Origin: an uncultured Bacteroides sp.
Lineage (GTDB): Bacteria > Bacteroidota > Bacteroidia > Bacteroidales > Bacteroidaceae
Direction: 5' to 3'
NCBI GenBank assembly: GCA_900556845.1
Contig: USQO01000032.1
Coordinates: 1 to 20,632 of the forward strand
Length of the DNA: 20,632 nt
The notes under the pieces are model-generated. The model was not told the origin of the DNA. It saw only the letters and a list, made by a program, of their open reading frames with translations, and did no database searches. Positions within the stretch are counted from its first letter, which is position 1, and the number at the start of each line of letters is the position of its first letter. This document shows positions 1 through 5,838 of this stretch, one piece after another. A program made the position numbers and the translations under genes.

Positions 1-29
1 CGGCAGCGTCAGATGTGTATAAGAGACAG
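1..29 (+). other. Residual Nextera (Tn5) sequencing adapter
   Basis: Bases 11-29 read AGATGTGTATAAGAGACAG, the 19-bp hyperactive Tn5 mosaic end used in Illumina Nextera libraries. Bases 1-10 (CGGCAGCGTC) are the adjoining part of the Read 1 adapter, so the last 29 of its 33 bases are present. This is untrimmed library sequence, not bacterial DNA, and it marks position 1 as a true contig end. Genomic sequence starts at about base 30. Confidence 0.97.
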
Positions 30-55
30 GTATTAACTGATAAAAGAATACAATT

Positions 56-484
56 ATGAAAAAGACATTGGTTTTAGGTATTATGATGATTTCTATGGTA
101 CTATCAATTCAGAAGGTTAGCGCCAAAGACACATTTATTTATGGAGAAAACAATAATGAGTTGATGGTTTCTACGCTCAACGAAGATGGTAAGACTATTA
201 CTCCGAAATTGAAATATAAGTATCAGTACGATGATAATGGTCGGTTGATAGAAAGAAAGGCTTATAAATGGAATCGTGAGGTTGAATGCTGGGAACCTGC
301 TTATCTGCTTATTATTAACTCTAATGATAATATCGCTATTATGGACTATGCAGAGTGGAGTGCAGAGACTGGCTCATTTACTGAAAACCAGAAGCAGAGT
401 ATTTACTATTCTGATAGTGTCAATCATTTGGTAACATATACAAATGACTTCTCCCGAAATGAGATAATGAGTGGTATATATTAA
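56..484 (+). CDS. Secreted DUF3836-family protein
   Basis: This is a 142-residue protein with a clear signal peptide: Lys-Lys at residues 2-3, a hydrophobic core at about 4-20, and probable cleavage after SAKA-like residues near 23 (VSAKD). The mature part is rich in Tyr, Asn and Asp and follows the pattern of the Bacteroides DUF3836 family: a DTFIY start, a KYKYQYDDNGRL strand, then a KW...W.P strand and an aromatic MDYAEW segment. No catalytic motif is visible and the family function is unknown. The start ATG follows an A/T-rich leader of only 26 genomic bases, so promoter and upstream genes lie off the contig. It is the first gene of a same-strand set with two DUF2975 genes and an XRE gene. 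Family assignment is by recall of the sequence pattern. Confidence 0.75.
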   Translation: MKKTLVLGIMMISMVLSIQKVSAKDTFIYGENNNELMVSTLNEDGKTITPKLKYKYQYDDNGRLIERKAYKWNREVECWEPAYLLIINSNDNIAIMDYAEWSAETGSFTENQKQSIYYSDSVNHLVTYTNDFSRNEIMSGIY

Positions 485-513
485 TCTTAAAAGAATTGAT
501 AAAGATAAAGCTT

Positions 514-1119
514 ATGAAAACAGTGCGTATTTTAGGATTTGTAGTAATCGTTATAATCGTATTATTTGCTTCTACAAGTGGATTTAGAGGATTTCAGGAT
601 GGATGGGATTCAGTATCCGAAACACTGGCTGATGTTAATGCCGTTTCGCTGACATTGATTCCGGATAAAGACCTGCTCCCCGACAGTATTTATAATGCTG
701 AATTACAGAGAAATGTACCGTATAGACTTGAAAGTATCCAGACTTTTGTAGCGCACAATAATAATGTATATAATAAATTTATTCCTTTCGTTTTACCGTT
801 CATTCTGTTCTTTATATATGGCTTCTATTGTTTGGTGAGACTGTTGATAGATATCTGTCAGGATAGAGTCCTTACCAGAAAGAATGTCCGCCGTATGCGT
901 TTCTTTATTTACTCTTTTATGTTGCTTCTTGCTTTTATGGAAGCTTCACAATATATGGAATACGTGCAGGCAGTGAATGAAGTATCTTTGCCATCTGGTT
1001 ATATGGTAGAAGATTTCGGATTGAAGTATCCTTGGCTTTTATGCATTCTTCTGGCTTTATTTGTAGAAATCTTTGCAAAAGCAGAAAAGATAAAGGAAGA
1101 AAATGATTTGACAATTTAA
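514..1119 (+). CDS. DUF2975-family membrane protein (first copy)
   Basis: This is a 201-residue polytopic membrane protein. Hydrophobic segments lie at about residues 5-23, 87-110, 127-145 and 172-190. A roughly 65-residue loop, probably extracytoplasmic, separates the first two. The C-terminus is charged and ends KIKEENDLTI, the tail I associate with DUF2975. An upstream in-frame TTG at 496 would add six residues; the ATG at 514 is preferred because its product begins MKTVRILGF, directly before the first membrane segment. It lies 29 bp after the DUF3836 gene and 13 bp before a second DUF2975 gene. DUF2975 proteins, such as B. subtilis YoaS, commonly sit beside small XRE regulators, as here. 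The long loop makes this copy about 50 residues larger than the next one. Biochemical function is unknown. Confidence 0.75.
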   Translation: MKTVRILGFVVIVIIVLFASTSGFRGFQDGWDSVSETLADVNAVSLTLIPDKDLLPDSIYNAELQRNVPYRLESIQTFVAHNNNVYNKFIPFVLPFILFFIYGFYCLVRLLIDICQDRVLTRKNVRRMRFFIYSFMLLLAFMEASQYMEYVQAVNEVSLPSGYMVEDFGLKYPWLLCILLALFVEIFAKAEKIKEENDLTI

Positions 1120-1132
1120 TAGGAATAGAATT

Positions 1133-1588
1133 ATGAGTGAAATTAAGCCCGATAAAAAACTTGTAGGATATTGCGAATTTATTTCTGTGATAACAATAAT
1201 AGCTGCAGCTATGTACGGATTTCCTAATATACTGGATCTTTGTTATGAGCTGGGAAAGGATGATAGCGACACATTTATATGGCACGCTCTTGTTGTGGGT
1301 ATAGAGAGTTACGCCATAATGTTTGTAGGGGTTCTGTCGTATGTGATGGTTCGTAATGTGAAGCGGGGGAACATTTTCAGCCGTGTGAATAAACGTATTC
1401 TGAATGCCATAGGTGTTTCAACAACTTTATCCGGAATATTTATAAATATGGTAATTCGTTTAAGTCCTCTTGAAATGCCGACTGAGGTTTGTGTGTTATT
1501 TATAATCTTGGGGATGATGTTTGTATTGACCGCTTGTATTTTCGAGATAGGAATACGAATGAAAGAAGAACAGGACTTAACTATCTGA
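1133..1588 (+). CDS. DUF2975-family membrane protein (second copy)
   Basis: This 151-residue protein has four predicted membrane segments at about residues 14-32, 46-70, 92-110 and 118-140. A basic stretch after the second segment, VMVRNVKRGNIFSRVNKRIL, resembles the conserved cytoplasmic loop of DUF2975 (RG..F...N.K.L). The C-terminus ends RMKEEQDLTI, nearly the same as the tail of the preceding protein, which supports common family membership. Start ATG at 1133 is 13 bp after the upstream stop; the XRE gene starts 22 bp downstream, so co-transcription is likely. The product is inferred to be an inner-membrane partner of that regulator, but no activity is known. Pairing of two unequal DUF2975 genes in one operon is the odd feature. 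Confidence 0.8.
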   Translation: MSEIKPDKKLVGYCEFISVITIIAAAMYGFPNILDLCYELGKDDSDTFIWHALVVGIESYAIMFVGVLSYVMVRNVKRGNIFSRVNKRILNAIGVSTTLSGIFINMVIRLSPLEMPTEVCVLFIILGMMFVLTACIFEIGIRMKEEQDLTI

Positions 1589-1610
1589 CAAATAATAAAC
1601 GAATATAAAT

Positions 1611-1817
1611 ATGCCAATAATAGTAAACTTGGACGTAATGATGGCGAAGCGCAAGATTTCGCTTGGTGAACTGGCCGAACGTATAGACCTTACTCCGGCA
1701 AACCTTTCTATTCTTAAAACAGGAAAAGCCAAAGCTATACGTTTTTCTACTTTAGAAGCAATCTGTAAAGAACTGGATTGCCAGCCGGGAGATATTCTGG
1801 AGTATAGAGAGGAGTAG
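1611..1817 (+). CDS. Small Cro/C1 (XRE)-type HTH regulator, YozG-like
   Basis: This 68-residue protein is essentially only a helix-turn-helix domain. The HTH lies at about residues 17-37 (SLGELAERIDLTPANLSILK), followed by the typical FSTLEAICKELDCQPGDILEY scaffold helices that define the HTH_26/YozG subgroup. There is no sensor or dimerisation extension, so any signal input must come from elsewhere; the two adjacent DUF2975 membrane proteins are the obvious candidates. The predicted cytoplasmic product would bind an operator, and the inverted repeat at 1922-1943 just downstream is a possible target. It is the last clear gene of the same-strand set starting at 56. The HTH call is secure; the link to the membrane proteins rests on context and on the known yoaS/yozG pairing. 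Confidence 0.9.
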   Translation: MPIIVNLDVMMAKRKISLGELAERIDLTPANLSILKTGKAKAIRFSTLEAICKELDCQPGDILEYREE

Positions 1818-1826
1818 TTTTACAGG

Positions 1827-1979
1827 ATGGAAAAAATATCAGTGCAGGATAATCTTTTCATAAGTGAGATAAAGATAGGTCTTTTTACTGATATAAGTTT
1901 TTCATTTTTGAGTAATAAGTCTGTCTTTGTTGTGACAAAGACAAAAACTGCTGACTTTCTTAACCTAAAGATAACGTAG
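1827..1979 (+). CDS. Possible 50-residue ORF after the XRE gene
   Basis: An ATG nine bases after the XRE stop opens 50 codons ending in TAG at 1977-1979. The predicted peptide starts MEKISVQDNLF and ends LNLKIT. It has no recognisable domain, signal peptide or strong hydrophobic segment. A purine-rich GAGAGGAG lies upstream, inside the end of the XRE gene. An open frame of this length is notable in AT-rich DNA but can occur by chance, and it contains the 1922-1943 inverted repeat. It could be a small unknown gene of the operon or merely leader sequence before sppA. Confidence 0.15.
   Translation: MEKISVQDNLFISEIKIGLFTDISFSFLSNKSVFVVTKTKTADFLNLKIT
1922..1943. repeat. Perfect 9-bp inverted repeat, possible operator
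   Basis: Left arm TGTCTTTGT (1922-1930) and right arm ACAAAGACA (1935-1943) are exact reverse complements around TGTG. No T-run follows on either strand, so it does not look like an intrinsic terminator. It lies between the XRE gene and the sppA promoter and may be a binding site for a dimeric regulator or an RNA stem. Confidence 0.45.
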
Positions 1980-2008
1980 TAATAACATTAATTCCCATAA
2001 GGAACGGT

Positions 2009-2016
2009 TACTTTTG
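2009..2016 (+). promoter_or_regulatory. Candidate sppA promoter, -7 box
   Basis: TACTTTTG matches the Bacteroidetes -7 consensus TAnnTTTG exactly. Predicted transcription would start near 2023, giving a leader of about 57 bases. I see no convincing -33 TTTG partner. A short inverted pair, CGGTTA (2005-2010) and TAACCG (2033-2038), flanks the predicted start site. Confidence 0.5.
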
Positions 2017-2079
2017 CTCGTGGAAGGTTTGATAACCGGTTGTGTGAATGATAAAAAGAAATATAAATTCTATAATTGA

Positions 2080-3867
2080 ATGAATTGTATGAAACAGGTT
2101 TTTAAAACGATGTTTGCCTCTGCTCTTGGAGTTGTGATAGGCATGGGAATCCTTACCGTAATAGGAGTCTTTGTAATAATGGGTATCGTTGCCGGTGTGG
2201 CAAGTGGCTCTAATGAAGTATACACTCCAAAGGATAATACCGTATTTACATTAAAGTTGGACGGTACTATTTCCGATCAGGTAGTTGATAACCCTTTCGG
2301 TCAGTTGCTGGGTGAAGAAGCCGAGGGGATGGCACTGCAGGATGTGATTAAGGCTATCCGGAATGCCAAGAAGAACGATAAGATAAAGGGCATTTACTTG
2401 GATGCCGGTAATATGGGTGGCGGATTTGCCAGTTTCGAGGCAATTCGTCGTGAATTGCAGGACTTTAAGGAAAGTGGTAAGTTTATTGTATCGTATGCAG
2501 ATGCATATACTCAGGGTACTTACTATTTGGCCAGCGTAGCCGATTCTGTATTTGTAAACCCGGAGGGTAGTGTAGCTTTGGTGGGATTGTCTTCACAGGG
2601 CATTTTCTTTAAGAACCTGGCTGCCAAGTTGGGTATAGAGTTCTATATCTTTAAGGTGGGCACTTACAAGAGTGCCGTAGAGCCTTATTTTATGGATAAG
2701 TTCAGCGATGCTAACCGTGAACAGTTGACTTCGTTCCTGGGCAGTATTTGGGGAAATATTCGGGAGGATGTCTGTAAATCGCGTGGCATAGATGCCCAGA
2801 ACTTCGACCGTTATGTAAACGAGGGTATGGCCATGAAAGCTACACAGTTGGCTGTAGATTATAAACTGGCCGATGCAATGGCTTATCGTTATGAAGCTGA
2901 GGCTTGTGTGAAGCGTCTGGCTGGTCAGAAGGTGGATGATAAGCTGGTGAGTGCTAGTGTCAAGAAGATGATTTCGATTGCTGATGGAGTAAAGTCTAAA
3001 CAAGATAAGATCGCTGTAGTTTTTGCCGAGGGTGAAATACAGTCCAAATCAGGTTCGTCGGTAGATATGGGAGATGCGGTGATTACTGAAGATTTGGCAG
3101 AAGACCTACGTAAGCAGGCAAAAGACAAGGATGTAAAGGCGGTTGTACTGCGTGTGAATTCACCAGGTGGAAGCGCTTATGTATCCGAACAGATTTGGAA
3201 GGCAGTAGTGGAGTTGAAAGCAGTGAAACCGGTTGTGGTATCGATGGGCAACTATGCAGCTTCGGGCGGTTATTATATCTCGTGTGCAGCCAATAAAATT
3301 GTGGCCGAACATTCCACACTTACAGGTTCTATCGGTGTATTTGGGGTCGTAAGAAATGCTGCCGGTACTTTCAAACTGCTGGATGTGACTACAGATGTGG
3401 TGAAGACTGGTACTTATGCCGATATGGGAGATATGAGCCGTCCGCTGCGTGAGGATGAAAAGGCTTTGATTCAAGGAGGTGTGGAGCGTACCTATGATTT
3501 GTTCCTGACACGTTGTGCCGACGGACGTGGCTTGCCGAAAGATTCTGTCGACTGTATCGGTCAGGGCCGAGTTTGGACGGGCGACCAGGCATTGAAACGT
3601 GGCTTGGTAGACCGTATCGGTGGAATGGATACTGCGGTTTCCGAAGCTGCAGCATTGGCAGGTATAACGGACTACTCGGTAGTACAGGGTAATGAACAGA
3701 AGAGTTTCTTCGAAAAATACCTGGGCAAGATGCAGGGGGATGTTCGTATGACTTTGTTGCGTTCAGTGATGGGAGAAGAGAGCTTCCAGATGTATACTAC
3801 CTTGCAGCGCATGAAATCGGTATCGGGTATTCAGACACGAATGCCTTACCTCATTCAGGGATTCTAA
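2080..3867 (+). CDS. sppA: Signal peptide peptidase SppA (67K type)
   Basis: This 595-residue membrane-anchored serine protease (MEROPS S49) degrades signal peptides left in the membrane after cleavage. One N-terminal membrane anchor spans about residues 12-40. Two tandem S49 domains follow, the long bacterial form also found in E. coli. The catalytic dyad is split between them as expected: the general-base Lys is K197 in GTYKSAVEPY of the first domain, and the nucleophile is S395 in NYAASGGYY of the second. The upstream RVNSPGGS (about 358-365) is the typical oxyanion region. An alternative start at 2089 would remove three residues. It stands alone, with a promoter at 2009 and a terminator hairpin at 3898-3937. 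Length and motifs are normal. Confidence 0.95.
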   Translation: MNCMKQVFKTMFASALGVVIGMGILTVIGVFVIMGIVAGVASGSNEVYTPKDNTVFTLKLDGTISDQVVDNPFGQLLGEEAEGMALQDVIKAIRNAKKNDKIKGIYLDAGNMGGGFASFEAIRRELQDFKESGKFIVSYADAYTQGTYYLASVADSVFVNPEGSVALVGLSSQGIFFKNLAAKLGIEFYIFKVGTYKSAVEPYFMDKFSDANREQLTSFLGSIWGNIREDVCKSRGIDAQNFDRYVNEGMAMKATQLAVDYKLADAMAYRYEAEACVKRLAGQKVDDKLVSASVKKMISIADGVKSKQDKIAVVFAEGEIQSKSGSSVDMGDAVITEDLAEDLRKQAKDKDVKAVVLRVNSPGGSAYVSEQIWKAVVELKAVKPVVVSMGNYAASGGYYISCAANKIVAEHSTLTGSIGVFGVVRNAAGTFKLLDVTTDVVKTGTYADMGDMSRPLREDEKALIQGGVERTYDLFLTRCADGRGLPKDSVDCIGQGRVWTGDQALKRGLVDRIGGMDTAVSEAAALAGITDYSVVQGNEQKSFFEKYLGKMQGDVRMTLLRSVMGEESFQMYTTLQRMKSVSGIQTRMPYLIQGF

Positions 3868-3897
3868 GCTTTGCTTGATGATTTTATTTAAGGGTGA

Positions 3898-3947
3898 TGT
3901 CGTCTGCATAACTGCCATTGGGATTATGCAGGCGACATGCTTGTTTT
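3898..3947 (+). terminator. Intrinsic terminator after sppA
   Basis: TGTCGTCTGCATAA (3898-3911) pairs with TTATGCAGGCGACA (3924-3937) over 14 positions with one G-U, around a 12-base loop, followed by the T-rich TGCTTGTTTT. It ends just before the stop codon of the convergent Crp/Fnr-like gene and may serve both directions, though the T-run favours the + strand. Confidence 0.8.
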
Positions 3948-3950
3948 ATA

Positions 3951-4514
3951 TTATTCGCTGGCACGCAAACGGCTGAGAGTTGAGAGCGTAATGCCCAGAT
4001 AAGAGGCAATGAGTCCCAGATTAGCACGCTGACATACGTCTGGAAATTGTTTTTTGAACTCTTCGTAGCGTTCCTTGGCTGGCAGTGTGAGACGTTCTTT
4101 ATGGCTTCGGTGAAGCCGGCGGTATTCATTCTGGTGGATAATGCGTCCCCAGTTGCATAATTCGAGGTTCGTTTCGAACAGCTTTCTCAATTCGGTGATA
4201 CTGATGCGGTAGGCCTCTACTTCTTCGAGGGCTTCGACATATTCTTCGCTTTTTTGATTGTAATACAGCTCGTCCATACTGAAAACAATGCAGCCTTCTT
4301 TGCCAAAGGAGGTGGTTATTTCTTCTCCATCTACAATCCAGTAGGCTCTGAGGAATCCTTTCTCGATGAAATAGGCATATTTGCAGTAGATGCCTTCACG
4401 GATGAGCTTGTGCTTTTTGGGAAAATGACACAGCGTGAGATGGGACTCCAGCTCTTTAAGGGTAGCATCGGAAACTGGATATTGGCGTCTCATTGTTTCA
4501 ATAATGTTTTTCAT
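3951..4514 (-). CDS. Crp/Fnr-family transcriptional regulator
   Basis: This 187-residue cytoplasmic regulator has an N-terminal cyclic-nucleotide-binding-like beta-barrel at about residues 15-120 (KLIREG, YFIEKGFLRAY, GEEITTSFGKEG) and a C-terminal winged-helix HTH ending LGLIASYLGITLSTLSRLRAS at about 164-185. It lacks the N-terminal Cys cluster of oxygen-sensing Fnr, and the phosphate-binding cassette signature of cAMP-binding Crp is not evident. Ligand and targets therefore cannot be told. This is the usual form of the short Crp-like regulators abundant in Bacteroidetes. The gene diverges from the lactonase-family gene, with facing -7 boxes 21 bp apart, so regulation of that neighbour or of itself is possible but unproven. 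Confidence 0.88.
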   Translation of the reverse strand: MKNIIETMRRQYPVSDATLKELESHLTLCHFPKKHKLIREGIYCKYAYFIEKGFLRAYWIVDGEEITTSFGKEGCIVFSMDELYYNQKSEEYVEALEEVEAYRISITELRKLFETNLELCNWGRIIHQNEYRRLHRSHKERLTLPAKERYEEFKKQFPDVCQRANLGLIASYLGITLSTLSRLRASE

Positions 4515-4537
4515 GAGTCTTTGGCTTTATTTTACTG

Positions 4538-4545
4538 CAAAGATA
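4538..4545 (-). promoter_or_regulatory. Candidate promoter for the Crp/Fnr-like gene
   Basis: On the minus strand 4545 to 4538 reads TATCTTTG, an exact TAnnTTTG -7 box, followed by GC as is common in Bacteroides. Predicted start of transcription near 4531 gives a leader of about 17 bases. No clear -33 element. Confidence 0.55.
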
Positions 4546-4566
4546 TGTTTTTTATGATTATTCTTG

Positions 4567-4574
4567 TAGTTTTG
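4567..4574 (+). promoter_or_regulatory. Candidate promoter for the lactonase-family gene
   Basis: TAGTTTTG is an exact TAnnTTTG box. The predicted start of transcription near 4581 lies downstream of the in-frame GTG at 4576, which argues against that codon as the translation start and supports ATG 4618 (or 4594). Confidence 0.55.
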
Positions 4575-4617
4575 TGTGAGATTGATAATCATCATGAGCA
4601 GACTAAAGTTACAGATT

Positions 4618-5751
4618 ATGATAAAGAGTAGTATTTGGACAATTGCAGGGTGTATGGCTTTATGCCTTTCGGCCTGCAAAGGAAACCCCGGTAAGGTGGA
4701 AGTGAAGGAAGATGCGTATTATTTGCTGGTGGGCAGTTATGCTCCGGCCGAAGATGAGGGTATTAAAGTTTATGCTTTTGACCAGCAAACCGGACAGAAT
4801 CAGTATCTGAGTGGACTGAAAGGTATCTCGAATCCTTCTTATCTGCAGGCTACGGAGGATGGCGGCAAGGTTTATGCTGTATCGGAAAATGAGGGGGAGG
4901 ATGCTGCGGTATGTGCCTTGCAGTTTGACAAGGAAAAATCAGCTTTATCGCTGTTGGACAGGAAACTTACTGACGGAGGCGCTCCTTGTTATGTAGCTAT
5001 ATCTCCAAAGGAGAATTATGTAGTAGCCGCCAATTATAGTGGAGGAAGCATTTCCGTCTTTCCGGTGGGAGAGGATGGCCGATTGGAGGCATGCAGACTG
5101 ATTTCCTTTACCGGTAAGGGAGCTGATGCGGAACGGCAGAGTCAGCCGCATTTGCATTGTGCATTGTTTACTCCTGATGCTCATTATATGCTTGCCAGCG
5201 ATTTGGGAACAGATAAAATCCACGTTTTCCCGCTTGATGCTTCTTTGGGTTATCCCAAGACTGAGGATATGTTTGATATCTTGCTTGCTGCAGGCAGTGG
5301 TCCGCGGCATTTGGCTTTGTCTCCCGAGGGGAAGCAGATTTATGTTATGACAGAGTTGTCGGGAGAAGTGGTAGCTTTGTCGTATGATGAGGAAAAGCTG
5401 GACACCATGCAGTGTGTGCTGGCTGATACTTGTCGTGCGGGAGGAGGTGCAGATATTCACGTATCGCCAGATGGGCATTTTGTCTATGCATCCTGTCGGT
5501 TGCAGAATGACGGAATCGCTATTTTCGAGGTATCAGAAGACGGTAGTCTGACGAAAGTGGGATACCAGCCTACGGGCATTCATCCGCGGAATTTCGTAAT
5601 TACGCCTAACGGAAAATTTTTGCTTGTAGCATGCCGTGACAGTAATGTGATAGAAGTCTATGAAAGAGATACTGATACTGGTTTGCTTGGAGAAACTGGA
5701 ATAAAGATAGAGACTCCTAAACCGGTTTGTCTGAAATTTGTGAAACGTTAA
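4618..5751 (+). CDS. Lactonase-family beta-propeller lipoprotein (6-phosphogluconolactonase-like)
   Basis: This 377-residue protein belongs to the PF10282 lactonase family (E. coli Pgl/YbhE type), a seven-bladed beta-propeller. Repeating blade signatures are visible: NPSYLQATEDGGKVYAVSE, APCYVAISPKENYVVAANY, GPRHLALSPEGKQIYVMTE, and HPRNFVITPNGKFLLVACR near the C-terminus. The preferred start gives a lipoprotein signal with lipobox LSAC and Cys20 as the lipidated residue, so it is placed in the envelope rather than the cytosol, where true 6-phosphogluconolactonase works. The substrate may therefore differ from 6-phosphogluconolactone. In-frame starts at 4594 and GTG 4576 exist; the latter sits in the promoter. 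The gene is transcribed alone between a divergent regulator and a strong terminator at 5770-5817. Confidence 0.85.
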   Translation: MIKSSIWTIAGCMALCLSACKGNPGKVEVKEDAYYLLVGSYAPAEDEGIKVYAFDQQTGQNQYLSGLKGISNPSYLQATEDGGKVYAVSENEGEDAAVCALQFDKEKSALSLLDRKLTDGGAPCYVAISPKENYVVAANYSGGSISVFPVGEDGRLEACRLISFTGKGADAERQSQPHLHCALFTPDAHYMLASDLGTDKIHVFPLDASLGYPKTEDMFDILLAAGSGPRHLALSPEGKQIYVMTELSGEVVALSYDEEKLDTMQCVLADTCRAGGGADIHVSPDGHFVYASCRLQNDGIAIFEVSEDGSLTKVGYQPTGIHPRNFVITPNGKFLLVACRDSNVIEVYERDTDTGLLGETGIKIETPKPVCLKFVKR

Positions 5752-5769
5752 GGGAGATAGCTGGTAGTG

Positions 5770-5817
5770 AAAAAGCCACTTCTGTGTGGGGAATACCCTT
5801 GCAGAAGTGGCTTTTTT
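5770..5817 (+). terminator. Strong bidirectional intrinsic terminator
   Basis: AAAAAGCCACTTCTG (5770-5784) pairs perfectly with CAGAAGTGGCTTTTT (5802-5816), a 15-bp stem with A-tract and T-tract ends. Extra GGG/CCC pairing is possible within the loop. It lies between two convergent genes and can end transcripts from both. Confidence 0.93.
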
Positions 5818-5838
5818 AGGATATGTGTTTGAGCTTGC

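Noticed and set aside
1..29. Tn5-like transposon end
   Set aside because: The bases include Nextera-specific adapter sequence outside the mosaic end, and no transposase or target duplication is present.
496..513. TTG start for the first DUF2975 gene
   Set aside because: ATG at 514 is six codons further on and leads straight into the first membrane segment; TTG starts are rare in Bacteroides.
3951..4514. Oxygen-sensing Fnr
   Set aside because: The N-terminal Cys cluster needed for a [4Fe-4S] sensor is absent.
4576..4617. GTG start extending the lactonase-family protein
   Set aside because: It overlaps the -7 box and would precede the predicted transcription start; it would also bury the lipoprotein signal.
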